DNA of 64,000 nt from Oceanimonas pelagia (GCF_030849025.1 NZ_CP118224.1:604001-668000); one strand, 5' to 3'. Shown: positions 1-8,555, counted from the stretch's first letter. Notes: generated from the letters alone by a model not told the origin. Program-made: numbers and translations.

Positions 1-1227
1 CGCAAAAATGGCGGTAATGCCGAAGTGGTTGAAGCTGGCACAGGCCAGGCCAAGCAGGATCCAGAAGCCGTAACGCAATCCCTTCGCGTTCAGTTTTCTG
101 GCTACGCCATTGCCCATGATCAGCACCACGGTCAGCGCCAGGCCCATCATGCCCGCAAACAGGGGGGTAAAGCCGGAGAACAGCATGATCACCAGGGCTA
201 CCAGTGGCATCAGCAGGTACCAGCGCTGTTTCAGCGCCGCCAGCGGCCTGGGGCACTCGGACCTGGGCAGGCCGTTGAGGCCGGCGCGGCCGGCTTCCAG
301 GTGCACCATCAGAAACACGGTAAAGAAGTAGAGCACGGCGGGGATCAGGGCCGCCTTGGTAATGTCCACATAGGGCACGTTGATGGTTTCGGCCATGATA
401 AAGGCCACGGCGCCCATCACCGGCGGCATGATCTGACCGCCCATGGAGCTGGTGGCTTCCACCGCACCGGCAAAGTCGGCCTTGTAGCCGAACTTTTTCA
501 TCAGGGGAATGGTGAACTGACCGGTGCTGACCACGTTGGCCACGCCGGAGCCGTTGATGGTGCCCATCATGCCCGAGGACAATACCGACACCTTGGCCGG
601 ACCGCCACGGGTATGGCCGACCGAGCCGATGGCCACATCGTTGAACAGCCTGAGCATGCCGGCCTGCTCGAGAAAGGCGCCAAACAGAATAAACAGGAAA
701 ATGTAGCTGGATGAAACATAGGTGGGGGTGCCGTAAATGCCCTCGGTGCCAAAGGCGAGCTGGGACACCACCTGATCCAGGCCATAGCCGCGGTGCATCA
801 GGGCGTCGGGCAGGTACTGGCCAAACAGGGCATAGCCCACGAAGCTCAGGCAGATAAGCGGCAGGGCCCAGCCCATCAGCCGGCGTGCGGCGTCAAACAC
901 CATGATCAGGGTGACGCTGCCGATCACCCAGTCGGCCTGACTCATGTCGCCGGCCCGGTAGATCAGGTCGGCCTCAAACCACCAGTGATAAAAGGCAAAC
1001 AGCAGGGCCGCGGCACCAAGCAGCATGCCCCACACCGAAGGGCGGGCCAGCGGCTGGCCACGGCCACCGTAAAGCTGGTAGACCAGAAACAGCAAAAAGC
1101 CCACGTGTACCGCCCGCACTACCGTGGTGGACAGCGGGCTGAAGGCGGCGGTCACCACCTGAAAAATGGAAAAACACAGGGCGCCGTAAAAGATCAGCGC
1201 ATGATGCCGGGTCTCGGAACTGCTCAT
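1..1227 (-). CDS. TRAP transporter fused permease subunit (TAXI type), 3' end cut by window
   Basis: Inner-membrane permease of a TAXI-type TRAP transporter, which takes up small organic acids or amino acids with an ion gradient. The frame is open from an ATG at 1227 to the window edge, giving 409 residues without a stop, so the C-terminal part lies outside. The protein opens MSSSETRHHALIFYG and has many hydrophobic segments. The conserved DctM-like core is visible in GTINGSGVANVVSTGQF, followed by EATSSMGGQIMPPVMG, typical of fused 4TM-12TM permeases. A GGGGAG Shine-Dalgarno lies just upstream. The binding-protein gene precedes it on the same strand, 100 bases away. Substrate cannot be told from sequence. 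Confidence 0.93.
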   Translation of the reverse strand, partial: MSSSETRHHALIFYGALCFSIFQVVTAAFSPLSTTVVRAVHVGFLLFLVYQLYGGRGQPLARPSVWGMLLGAAALLFAFYHWWFEADLIYRAGDMSQADWVIGSVTLIMVFDAARRLMGWALPLICLSFVGYALFGQYLPDALMHRGYGLDQVVSQLAFGTEGIYGTPTYVSSSYIFLFILFGAFLEQAGMLRLFNDVAIGSVGHTRGGPAKVSVLSSGMMGTINGSGVANVVSTGQFTIPLMKKFGYKADFAGAVEATSSMGGQIMPPVMGAVAFIMAETINVPYVDITKAALIPAVLYFFTVFLMVHLEAGRAGLNGLPRSECPRPLAALKQRWYLLMPLVALVIMLFSGFTPLFAGMMGLALTVVLIMGNGVARKLNAKGLRYGFWILLGLACASFNHFGITAIFA

Positions 1228-1297
1228 TATTATCTCCCCGCCCGTGCCGTTGGCAGAACGGCCAGGCTGTTGTTATGTCGGTATTGGCCGAAGGGAT

Positions 1298-1321
1298 GGC
1301 GCCTTCAGGGACGAAGGCGCC
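1298..1321 (-). other. Intercistronic stem-loop between TAXI binding protein and permease
   Basis: A perfect 9-bp stem (GGCGCCTTC / GAAGGCGCC) with a 6-base loop lies between the binding-protein stop and the permease start. No T-run follows on the transcribed strand, so it looks less like a terminator than a processing or stabilising hairpin. Such hairpins often help keep binding-protein mRNA more abundant than permease mRNA; that role is inferred. Confidence 0.6.
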
Positions 1322-1327
1322 GGTTGT

Positions 1328-2275
1328 TTACTGGATCAGGCCCTTTTCCCTGAAGTAACGCTCGGCCCCGGCATGCAACGGCAGCGGCAGGCCGGCGGTG
1401 GCCTGGGCCGGATCGATGCCGTTGGCGGCGTTATGGGCATTGCGCAGCGCCGGCAGGTTTTCATAGACCTGTTTTGCCATCTGGTAGGCGGTTTCGTCAG
1501 AGACCTTGTCATGGGTGATCAGCAGGTTGCTGATGGCTACGGTGGGCACGTCGCTGTCCTGGCCGGAGTAGGTGCCTGCCGGGATCACGCCGGGGCGATA
1601 GGCATCGTTGCCGATGCCGGCGACCAGCTCGGCGGGAATGGGAATGAACACCACGGGGGCGTGGGACGCCAGATCGCGAAAGGCGGCCATGCCGAGGCCG
1701 GCAGACTGCAGGGTGGCATCGAGCTGGCGGTTTTTCATCAGCTCCACCGACTCGCCAAAGGGCAGATATTCGGTGCGCTCGAAATCGTCATAGTTCAGCC
1801 CGGCGGCCTGAAAGATGGTACGGGCATTGAGTTCGGTGCCGGAGCGGGGGGCGCCCACCGACACGCGCTTGCCCTTGAGATCTTCCAGGCTGGTGATGCC
1901 GCTGTCGGCCCGGGCCACGATCTGAATGTAGTTGGAATAGGTGGCGCCGATGGCCCGCAGCTTGCTGAGGGGCGCATTGAAGCCGGCCTCTTCCACGCCG
2001 TTCCAGGCGTCGGCCACACTGTCGGCCAGGGCGAAGCCGATTTCACCCCGGCCCTTTTGCAGCAGGGTCAGGTTTTCAACCGATGCCCGCGTGGCCTGGA
2101 CCTGCACCCGGGCGTCGGGAATCTCCTTGCCATACAGCTGGGACATGGCCACCCCGAGCGGGTAATAGACACCACTGGTGCCGCCGGTGAGCACGTTGAT
2201 AAATTCGCCGGCCTGAGCGGCGGTCACCGACAGCGCCAGGGAGGCGCCGAGCAGGCAAAGTTTGATCCGTTTCAT
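1328..2275 (-). CDS. TAXI family TRAP transporter solute-binding subunit
   Basis: Periplasmic substrate-binding protein of the TRAP transporter encoded just downstream. The start at 2275 (MKRIKLCLLGASLALSVTAAQA) follows AAGGGG and gives a clear signal peptide cleaved after AQA, with a mature protein starting GEFINVLTGGTSGVYYPLG. That GG-T/S-GVYYPLG block is the hallmark of the TAXI family (NMT1-like fold). At 315 residues the length is normal. A longer in-frame start exists upstream but would bury the signal peptide. The ligand is not predictable; relatives bind glutamate, succinate-like acids or unknown compounds. Confidence 0.95.
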   Translation of the reverse strand: MKRIKLCLLGASLALSVTAAQAGEFINVLTGGTSGVYYPLGVAMSQLYGKEIPDARVQVQATRASVENLTLLQKGRGEIGFALADSVADAWNGVEEAGFNAPLSKLRAIGATYSNYIQIVARADSGITSLEDLKGKRVSVGAPRSGTELNARTIFQAAGLNYDDFERTEYLPFGESVELMKNRQLDATLQSAGLGMAAFRDLASHAPVVFIPIPAELVAGIGNDAYRPGVIPAGTYSGQDSDVPTVAISNLLITHDKVSDETAYQMAKQVYENLPALRNAHNAANGIDPAQATAGLPLPLHAGAERYFREKGLIQ

Positions 2276-2525
2276 TGAGTCAATCCCCTTGGTTATGTAG
2301 TTGCGCCACCAGTGTTGCAGTTTTGATGCCACTTGTTTCTCGTTTGTTATTTAAGGTAACCGTTTGATTTATATAGGGTGTGGAGGGGAGGGGTTCCGGA
2401 TTTTCAGAAACCTTTGGCAGTATGGTCTGAAAATTCGGAATAAAATCCGGGAGAAACGGGTGACATTCGGGCCTTTGGGCTTCTGTGATACCCTGAAGGC
2501 AGGGCAGACATGAAGGGCATGACAC
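2276..2525. other. Divergent intergenic region, TRAP operon / CbiM-like gene
   Basis: About 250 bases separate the divergent binding-protein and CbiM-like genes. It must carry promoters for both directions. It is AT-richer near 2340-2380, but I see no confident operator, small ORF or RNA motif. Confidence 0.4.
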
Positions 2526-3152
2526 ATGATGTGGATTCTGGGCGCGGTAATCATGCTGCTGGTGGCGTGGCGGGTAGACTGGCGTGCCCTGCTGGCGGAC
2601 AAGGGCCGGCAGCATCTGTGTTTTGGCGCGGCCATGGCGCTGGTGTTCTTGTGGATGCTGCAGGCGGGCATTCGCGACGGCCTGGAGGTGCATTTCCTCG
2701 GACTGACCACCCTGGCGCTGATGCTGGGCTGGCGCCTGAGCCAGCTGATGGCGTTGCTGGCGTTGCTGCTGGTCACCGCCTTTGGGGTGGAAAGCTGGCC
2801 GGAGTTTGGCGTCAATCTGTGGCTGGGCGTGATACTGCCCATCGCGGTCAGCTACTTCGTGTTTCTGCTGACCTACAGTTACCTGTACCGGCATCTGTTT
2901 GTGTATATCTTCGTGGCCGGTTTTTTCAATGCGGCGCTGACCATGGCGGTGAAGAGCCTGGCCATGGCCGCTTACATGGTGTGGTCGGGGCAATACGGCT
3001 GGCAGACGGTGCAGAGCGACTATCTCAGTATCCTGCCGCTGCTGTTGTTCCCGGAGGCGCTGCTCAACGGCATGGCCATTACCCTGCTGGTGGTGTTCCG
3101 GCCCCAGTGGATGTGCACCTTTTATGACAGGGACTACCTGAACAACAGGTAA
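2526..3152 (+). CDS. CbiM-like energy-coupling factor transporter permease family membrane protein
   Basis: Integral membrane protein of 208 residues with about six hydrophobic segments. The C-terminal block LLLFPEALLNGMAIT followed by a P-x-W-x-x-TF ending resembles CbiM/CbiL-like ECF transporter S components and the stand-alone permease versions annotated in many proteobacteria. No ATPase or T component lies nearby, so it may act alone or with components encoded elsewhere. The start ATG at 2526 follows GAAGGG. Family assignment comes from these motifs; the substrate (cobalt, nickel or other) is not established. The next gene begins 67 bases downstream on the same strand. Confidence 0.75.
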   Translation: MMWILGAVIMLLVAWRVDWRALLADKGRQHLCFGAAMALVFLWMLQAGIRDGLEVHFLGLTTLALMLGWRLSQLMALLALLLVTAFGVESWPEFGVNLWLGVILPIAVSYFVFLLTYSYLYRHLFVYIFVAGFFNAALTMAVKSLAMAAYMVWSGQYGWQTVQSDYLSILPLLLFPEALLNGMAITLLVVFRPQWMCTFYDRDYLNNR

Positions 3153-3219
3153 CATGGCTTCTGGTGGCCGGCGGGCTCTGGTAGGCTGTGTCGACTCATT
3201 GCGTACAAGCGAGAACAAC

Positions 3220-3948
3220 ATGAAACATCGTGCACTGAAAATTCTGGTTCCCATACTGGCCCTTGGCCTAGCGACCCCGGCTCTGGCCGAGCTGAGCCGG
3301 GAAGAATTTCAGCAACGGGTGCGGGAAGCCCTGATGGCCGAGCCGGAGATGCTGCGGGATGCCATCGTCAAGCTGGAAGAGAACGACCGACTGGCCCAGC
3401 AGGCCGAGTTTGCCAAACAGCTCAAGGAGCAGTCGGCCCAGCTGTTTGCCAACAAGACCGACGGCATCATGGGCAACCCCAGGGGCAAGATTGAGATGGT
3501 GTATTTCACCGACTACAACTGCCCCTATTGCCACCGGCTGAACCGGACCCTGCTGGAGGTGCTGAAGAGCGAGCCGGAGCTGAAGATTATCGTCAAGGAC
3601 ATCGGCATTCTGGGGCCGGACTCGGTCAAGGCGGCGCGCCTGGCGCTGGCGGCGGCCCAGGATGCCCCCAAGCAGTATGAAGAGCTGCACCAGGCGCTGA
3701 TGAGCCAGAAGCGGGTGCAGGCGGCGGCACTGGCGACCATCGCCGACAAGGCCGGTCTGAACGCCCGAGAGCTGCAGGCCAAAGCCGACAGCGACGTCAT
3801 CGCCGACAAGCTCAATCAGAACCTGACCCTGTTCCGGGCGCTGGGGCTGAACGGCACCCCGGCCCTGGTGTTTCCCGACGGCACCCTGGTGCCCGGCGCC
3901 ATCGATGAAGCCGGCCTGAAGGACATTCTGGCCAAGCAGAAATCGTAA
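3220..3948 (+). CDS. DsbA family thiol:disulfide protein (ScsC/Com1-like)
   Basis: Periplasmic thioredoxin-fold oxidoreductase or disulfide isomerase of 242 residues. The start at 3220 gives a signal peptide (MKHRALKILVPILALGLATPALA). The mature N-terminus (LSREEFQQRVREALMAEPEM and onward) is a charged helical segment like the oligomerisation helix of ScsC/Com1 relatives. The redox motif CPYC sits in DYNCPYCHRL and the cis-proline loop in NGTPALVFPDG. A start further upstream in frame would hide the signal peptide. Partner DsbB/DsbD-type genes are not adjacent, so oxidase versus isomerase activity cannot be decided. Confidence 0.9.
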   Translation: MKHRALKILVPILALGLATPALAELSREEFQQRVREALMAEPEMLRDAIVKLEENDRLAQQAEFAKQLKEQSAQLFANKTDGIMGNPRGKIEMVYFTDYNCPYCHRLNRTLLEVLKSEPELKIIVKDIGILGPDSVKAARLALAAAQDAPKQYEELHQALMSQKRVQAAALATIADKAGLNARELQAKADSDVIADKLNQNLTLFRALGLNGTPALVFPDGTLVPGAIDEAGLKDILAKQKS

Positions 3949-4017
3949 TTAAAAGCGGGGATTAGGGAATGGACCAGAGAGCGTGAAAGCGTTCCGGTTT
4001 TTCCATCTTCCGATAGC

Positions 4018-4048
4018 AAAAGACCCGGGCCAAGGCCCGGGTCTTTTT
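4018..4048. terminator. Bidirectional intrinsic terminator
   Basis: A 10-bp GC-rich stem (AGACCCGGGC / GCCCGGGTCT) with loop CAAG has A4 before it and T5 after it. It can end transcripts of the DsbA-like gene on the plus strand and of ycaO arriving from the other side. Confidence 0.85.
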
Positions 4049-4107
4049 GTTTTAGCGCAGTGCAGGCTAAATGTTGGGATTCGCTGTGCTCATCGCCAAC
4101 CTGTCAT

Positions 4108-4187
4108 CCTAGTCCCTAGTCCCTAGTCCCTAGTCCCTAGTCCCTAGTCCCTAGTCCCTAGTCCCTAGTCCCTAGTCCCTAGTCCCC
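4108..4187. repeat. 7-bp tandem repeat array, about 11 copies of CCCTAGT
   Basis: A near-perfect head-to-tail array of CCCTAGT units (ten full copies plus a partial first copy) lies in the space between the convergent DsbA-like gene and ycaO. There are no spacers, so it is not a CRISPR array. A related single unit in inverse orientation (TAGGGACT) occurs near 11816. Copy number could vary by replication slippage. Confidence 0.95.
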
Positions 4188-4192
4188 GTGTT

Positions 4193-5950
4193 TTACTTCC
4201 AGCTGGCCTCACGCTTGGCCTTCTGCAGTTTCTCGTAGGTGGCCAGCAGCGCCTGGTGAGCGGCGAAGTCGGTCAGGCTTTCGTCGGCGGCGGTCAGGCC
4301 GTGGAAACGGGCGCTGCCGTCGATCTGGGCCCAGGCCTCGGCCACGGTGTTCTCGCCAAACATGCGGTCAAAGGCGGCGCGGTACTGGGCCGGCTCGCGG
4401 TCTTCGGACAGATGCAGCTCCAGCGAGGCCTTGAGGCAGCGGTAGTAGCGGGCGCGTTCCTCGGTAAACACCGAGGCGTTAAAGCTCAGGGTCCAGTCGG
4501 CGTAGTCGAGGGCGGTTTCCAGCTCGCCGGCGGCCAGCGCCAGCATGCACTTCAGCTCACCCACCCGCAGGGTGTGCCAGGCGGTGCCCTTGTTCGGGGC
4601 GATGCCAATCAGCTCGCGCACCCGGGTAAAGTCGTCCAGACCTTCTTCTTCCAGCCGGTCATACAGGCCCATCAGTTGCTCGCCGTCGGCATCGCTGCCC
4701 GGCAGGCTCAGCAGGGTGGCACGCAGGCCGGCGCCCATGTTGTTGTTGGCCAGTTCCAGATCTTCCACCGGGTAGATGTCGGACATGCCGGGCACCAGAA
4801 TACGGCAGGCATACACCCCCAGATGTTCATAGTCGGCGATGTACACCGGCTGCTCCAGCTCGTTGAAGATGGCCATCAGGTGATTGAACTCTTCCTCGGA
4901 GCTGCCGCTGAAGTCCCAGTCGGCAAAGTCGTAGTCGGCCTGCTCCCGGAACAGATCCCAGCTGATCAGGCCGGAGGAGTCGATAAAGTGGGTTTCCAGG
5001 TTATGGTGATCGGCGACCTCGTCGTCGTCGAACGAGGGCGGCACAAACACGTCCAGATCCTTCAGGCTGCGGCCCTGCAGCAGCTCGGTCACGGTGCGCT
5101 CCAGCGCCACCGCAAAGCGCGGATGGGCGCCAAAGGAGGCGAAACAGGTGCTGTTGGCCGGGTTGAACAGCACCACGCAGATCACCGGGAAGCGGCCGCC
5201 CAGCGAGGCGTCGTAGGCGAAGATGGGGAAGCCTTCGGCTTCCAGCGTGGCGATGGACTCCTGAATGTGCGGGTAGCGCGCCATCACCTCGTCGGGAATT
5301 TGCGGCAGGCTGATGCGCTCGCTGATGATGCGGTTCTTGATGGCGCGCTCAAACACCTCCGACAGCCCCTGGGTGCGGGCCTCGGTTTTGGTGTTGCCGG
5401 CGCTCATGCCGTTGGACACATACAGGTTGCCGACGATGTTCATGGGAATGTAGATGGTCTGGTTGTCACCCTGGCGCTCAAAGGGCAGGGCACAGATGCC
5501 GCGCTCCTCGTTGCCGGACTGCAGATCGATCAGCATGTCGGCGGTCAGTGCGCCCTCGGGATCGTAAAAACCCCGGGTGTAGTCGTCGAGCAGGCCGGCG
5601 GGCAGGCCGTTGTCGGCCGGCAGCGGGAACCACTTCTCATTGGGGTAGTGCACGAAGTCGCCCTCGGCGATGTTGCGGCCCAGATAGAAGTCGGCAAAAA
5701 AGTAGTTGGTGGCCAGACGCTCGAAATATTCGCCCAGGGCCGAGGCCAGTGCCGCTTTCTTGGTGGCGCCCTTGCCGTTGGTAAAGCACAGCGGGCAGTC
5801 CTTGTCGCGAATGTGTACCGACCACACATGAGGCACCGGGTTCAGCCAGGAGGCTTCTTCAATGTTGAAGCCCAGGGCCTGCAGCTTGTCCTGGAAACGG
5901 CTGATGGAGTCTTCCAGCGCGGCATCCTTGCTGGGAATAAAGGTTTTCAT
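4193..5950 (-). CDS. ycaO: YcaO domain protein, RpsL methylthiolation accessory factor
   Basis: Cytosolic ATP-dependent YcaO-superfamily protein of 585 residues, the usual length of E. coli YcaO (586). In E. coli YcaO assists RimO in beta-methylthiolation of Asp88 of ribosomal protein S12. The N-terminus MKTFIPSKDAALEDSISRF and the segment GATKKAALASALGEYFERL match the family core; the C-terminal third is TPR-like (YRCLKASLELHLSEDREPA). The start at 5950 follows a GAGG sequence; an upstream in-frame start adds eight residues without support. No peptide-cyclase or precursor genes are nearby, so a natural-product role is unlikely. Confidence 0.9.
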   Translation of the reverse strand: MKTFIPSKDAALEDSISRFQDKLQALGFNIEEASWLNPVPHVWSVHIRDKDCPLCFTNGKGATKKAALASALGEYFERLATNYFFADFYLGRNIAEGDFVHYPNEKWFPLPADNGLPAGLLDDYTRGFYDPEGALTADMLIDLQSGNEERGICALPFERQGDNQTIYIPMNIVGNLYVSNGMSAGNTKTEARTQGLSEVFERAIKNRIISERISLPQIPDEVMARYPHIQESIATLEAEGFPIFAYDASLGGRFPVICVVLFNPANSTCFASFGAHPRFAVALERTVTELLQGRSLKDLDVFVPPSFDDDEVADHHNLETHFIDSSGLISWDLFREQADYDFADWDFSGSSEEEFNHLMAIFNELEQPVYIADYEHLGVYACRILVPGMSDIYPVEDLELANNNMGAGLRATLLSLPGSDADGEQLMGLYDRLEEEGLDDFTRVRELIGIAPNKGTAWHTLRVGELKCMLALAAGELETALDYADWTLSFNASVFTEERARYYRCLKASLELHLSEDREPAQYRAAFDRMFGENTVAEAWAQIDGSARFHGLTAADESLTDFAAHQALLATYEKLQKAKREASWK

Positions 5951-6023
5951 GGGTACCTCGGGCGTGATCGGCAAAAAAGGGGAGCGATCCTAACCCGGGG
6001 CGATAATTTGAACAAGCGGAAAC

Positions 6024-6051
6024 AAAAACGCCCGCGCGGGGCGGGCGTTTT
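6024..6051 (-). terminator. Intrinsic terminator of asd
   Basis: An 8-bp GC stem (ACGCCCGC / GCGGGCGT) is followed on the minus strand by TTTTTGTTT. It sits between the asd stop and the ycaO start. Confidence 0.85.
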
Positions 6052-6070
6052 CAGCAACAGTGGGAGCTGC

Positions 6071-7177
6071 TTACGGCAGCAGGTGCAGCATGCGGCGCAG
6101 GGGCTCGGCGGCGCCCCACAGCAGCTGGTCGCCCACGGTAAAGGCGGACAGGTACTCGGGACCCATGTTCAGCTTGCGCAGGCGGCCCACCGGCACGCTC
6201 AGGGTGCCGGTGACGGCGGCCGGGGTCAGCTCGTCCATGGACTGCTGGCGATCGTTGGGAATCACCTTCACCCAGTCGTTGTGGCTGGCCAGCAGCTTTT
6301 CGATCTCGGCAATGGAAATGTCTTTCTTCAGCTTGATGGTAAAGGCCTGGCTGTGGCAGCGCAGGGCGCCGATGCGCACGCACAGGCCATCCACCGGAAT
6401 GGTGGCGCCGGTCTGCAGTATCTTGTTGGTCTCGGCCTGACCCTTCCACTCTTCCCGGCTCTGGCCGTTGTCCAGCTGGGTGTCGATCCAGGGGATCAGG
6501 CTGCCGGCCAGGGGCACGCCGAAGTTGTCGACCGGCAGGTCGCCGCTGCGGGTTTTCTCGGTGATCTTGCGCTCCAGCTCCAGAATGGCCGAGCCTGAGT
6601 CGGCCAGCTCCTCGGCCACTTCGTCGCGCAGCATGCCCATCTGGGTGACCAGCTCGCGCATATGGCGGGCGCCGCCGCCGGACGCGGCCTGGTAGGTGGC
6701 AACGGAAACCCACTCCACCAGATCCTGCTCGAACAGGCCGCCCAGGGCCATCAGCATCAGGCTCACGGTGCAGTTACCGCCGACAAAGGTCTTGGTACCC
6801 TTGGCCAGGGCGTCCTGAATTTGCTTGCCGTTGACCGGATCCAGCACGATCAGGGCCTCGTCGTCCATGCGCAGGGCGGAGGCGGCATCAATCCAGTAGC
6901 CGTTCCAGCCGGCGGCACGCAGTCTGGGGTAGACTTCCTTGGTGTAGTCGCCGCCCTGGCAGGTGAGCACCACATCCAGCGCCTTCAGGGCCTCAATGTC
7001 GTAGGCGTCCTGCAGGGTACCGGCGCTTTTGCCAAAGTCGGGGGCAGGCTGACCGGCCTGGGAGGTGGTGAAGAAGACCGGATCGATACGGGCGAAATCG
7101 CCTTCTTCCACCATGCGGCTCATCAGAACGGAGCCGACCATACCGCGCCAGCCGACCAGACCTACTTTTTTCATCAT
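6071..7177 (-). CDS. asd: Aspartate-semialdehyde dehydrogenase
   Basis: Converts L-aspartyl-4-phosphate to aspartate semialdehyde with NADPH, the branch point to lysine/diaminopimelate, threonine and methionine. The protein has 368 residues (E. coli 367). The N-terminal nucleotide-binding loop is [14 protein letters not shown], the catalytic cysteine is C136 in GGNCTVSL, and the acid-base histidine lies in [10 protein letters not shown]. Two adjacent ATGs (7177 and 7174) follow AAAGGA; the second has the more usual spacing, so the true start may be three bases in. The gene stands alone, with its own terminator. Confidence 0.96.
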   Translation of the reverse strand: MMKKVGLVGWRGMVGSVLMSRMVEEGDFARIDPVFFTTSQAGQPAPDFGKSAGTLQDAYDIEALKALDVVLTCQGGDYTKEVYPRLRAAGWNGYWIDAASALRMDDEALIVLDPVNGKQIQDALAKGTKTFVGGNCTVSLMLMALGGLFEQDLVEWVSVATYQAASGGGARHMRELVTQMGMLRDEVAEELADSGSAILELERKITEKTRSGDLPVDNFGVPLAGSLIPWIDTQLDNGQSREEWKGQAETNKILQTGATIPVDGLCVRIGALRCHSQAFTIKLKKDISIAEIEKLLASHNDWVKVIPNDRQQSMDELTPAAVTGTLSVPVGRLRKLNMGPEYLSAFTVGDQLLWGAAEPLRRMLHLLP

Positions 7178-7297
7178 TCAGTGTCCTTTCTTTGAAAGAG
7201 AATCAAAAAACCTGCCATCCACAATACTGATTGCGCGCAAAGGTGCAAGGGGAAAGCAAAATGCGCTGGTGGTTTTTTGACCCCGGCCGTGACGGGC

Positions 7298-8209
7298 TCA
7301 GCCGGCGGTAAACGACAGAAAGCTCAGAATAAGCACGGGTCCCGCCAGGCTCAGCACAAAGCCCGAGACGATGGCCACCGGCACGATGGCCACGCCGCCG
7401 GAGCGTTGCAGCACCGGCAGGGTGAAGTCCATGGCGGTGGCGCCGCCATAGCCGATGGCACAGGACGGATGGCGGCGCATCAGCGCCGGAATGATCAGAA
7501 TGGCAATCAGCTCCCGGGCCAGGTCATTGAGAAAGGCGGCGCTGCCTATCACCGGGCCGAGGGCATCGCCAATCAGAATGCCCGACAGCGAATACCAGCC
7601 GTTACCCGAGGCAAAGGCCAGCCCCTGGCTCAGTGGCAGGCTCAGCAGCCAGGCGGCCATCAGGCCCCCGAGCCAGGAGCTGACCACCACCATCAGGGCG
7701 ATGGCCAGGCCCCAGCGGTTCAGCAGTATCTGACGCAGCTTCATGCCCGAATTGCGCAACTGAACGCCGATCAGCAGCAGCAGCAGCATCAGCGCCCACT
7801 CGCTCAGGGTGTCTACCGCGAACCACTCCGGGTCGAGAAACTGGCCCAGGGCCAGGCCACCGAGGATCACCAGGCACAGCTTGACGGAGTCCAGCAACAG
7901 CGCCCATTTGCTGATGACGGGGGCGCCCCGCTCGCCTTCCGTCCGGCCCCGGCGCAGGTCCAGCAGCCAGAGTCCGGCCAGGTTGCACACCGTGATGCAG
8001 GCCAGAAAAACACCACACAGGGTGAAGATTGTTCCCAGATGAGTACTAAGATTATCGACGAAGGCCAGGCTGATGCCCATCAGGAACAGGATCAGGTACA
8101 CCATGCGTGCCACCGCCACATTGATAAAGTGCACCAGCGACTGGGAGCGGCAGGGAATGCAGTAGCCCAGGGCCAGGGGCAATAAGACGATGAGCATGCC
8201 GGAGTACAT
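7298..8209 (-). CDS. lysO: L-lysine exporter LysO family protein
   Basis: Inner-membrane lysine exporter (formerly YbjE, DUF340) of 303 residues. The opening MYSGMLIVLLPLALGYCIP aligns with E. coli LysO. Conserved blocks include MVYLILFLMGISLAF, GVQLRNSGM, SGNGWYSLSGIL, GPVIGSAAFLNDLARELIAI and MDFTLPVLQRSGG. The start at 8209 follows AGGAAG; a longer in-frame version begins inside the untranslated leader and is not favoured. In E. coli lysO is regulated by lysine through ArgP. Here a strong minus-strand terminator-like hairpin sits upstream in the leader, and paired ARG-box-like sites lie further up, toward the divergent transporter operon. Confidence 0.93.
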   Translation of the reverse strand: MYSGMLIVLLPLALGYCIPCRSQSLVHFINVAVARMVYLILFLMGISLAFVDNLSTHLGTIFTLCGVFLACITVCNLAGLWLLDLRRGRTEGERGAPVISKWALLLDSVKLCLVILGGLALGQFLDPEWFAVDTLSEWALMLLLLLIGVQLRNSGMKLRQILLNRWGLAIALMVVVSSWLGGLMAAWLLSLPLSQGLAFASGNGWYSLSGILIGDALGPVIGSAAFLNDLARELIAILIIPALMRRHPSCAIGYGGATAMDFTLPVLQRSGGVAIVPVAIVSGFVLSLAGPVLILSFLSFTAG

Positions 8210-8287
8210 GAGAATAATCTTCCTGTTCGGGATTAAGGCGCAATTTTTGACCATTAATGTTCGTTGCGACAGCATACGTGAGCAAGT

Positions 8288-8321
8288 CGTTAAAAAAAAG
8301 CCGCGGATATCGGCTTTTATG
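8288..8321 (-). terminator. Terminator-like hairpin in the lysO upstream region
   Basis: Read on the minus strand, AAAGCCG - ATATCC - GCGGCTTT is followed by an unbroken T8. It lies about 80 bases before the lysO start, so it would stop transcripts coming from further upstream on that strand. It may attenuate lysO or end a small RNA. Confidence 0.6.
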
Positions 8322-8398
8322 AGTAACGGCTTGATTCTACTTGCTTATGCACTCTGTCAGCGCTGTGGTGCGCTCTGTACTGTGGTGCGAAATTTGGG

Positions 8399-8437
8399 GG
8401 TGATATTTTATTCTGGTTTGGTGCATAATTTTATACT
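8399..8437. promoter_or_regulatory. Pair of ARG-box-like ArgR operator sites
   Basis: Two 18-bp sites (8399-8416 with core TGATATTTTATTCT, 8420-8437 with core TGCATAATTTTATA) resemble the ArgR consensus TGAAT-WWWW-ATTCA, matching 7/10 and 6/10 arm positions. They are separated by exactly 3 bp, so the centres are 21 bp apart, the classical geometry for hexameric ArgR. A -10-like TATACT overlaps the second site. Regulation of the downstream ABC transporter by arginine is inferred. Confidence 0.6.
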
Positions 8438-8536
8438 GTGGAGTGTCTATTTTTAGTATAAAAAACCGACGTCATTGGCTCTTTATGGCTGATTATGTTG
8501 TTATTGAGCAGGACAAGTGGTAACTTTTCTCGCAAA

Positions 8537-8555
8537 GGTTAACAGCTTGTTAACC
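8537..8555. promoter_or_regulatory. Perfect palindrome upstream of ABC transporter operon
   Basis: GGTTAAC-agctt-GTTAACC is a perfect 7+7 inverted repeat about 55 bases before the ATPase start. It may be an operator for a dimeric regulator or a leader hairpin. No named regulator can be assigned. Confidence 0.45.

Noticed and set aside
4108-4187. CRISPR array
   Set aside because: Units are 7 bp and directly adjacent, with no spacers and no cas genes.
4256-6598. 780-codon open frame on the plus strand opposite ycaO and asd
   Set aside because: Composition is Gly/His/Gln-rich with no known motif. It mirrors the codon bias of the minus-strand genes, which are clear homologues.
8338-8427. 29-codon leader peptide on the minus strand before lysO (MHQTRIKYHP...)
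   Set aside because: No ribosome site and no run of lysine or arginine codons, so an attenuator peptide is not supported.
8190-8456. 88-codon plus-strand frame in the lysO / ABC gap
   Set aside because: No ribosome site, overlaps the lysO start, and composition looks random.
8210-8460. Lysine riboswitch in front of lysO
   Set aside because: A terminator is present, but I could not find the conserved core of the lysine riboswitch, and the leader seems too short.
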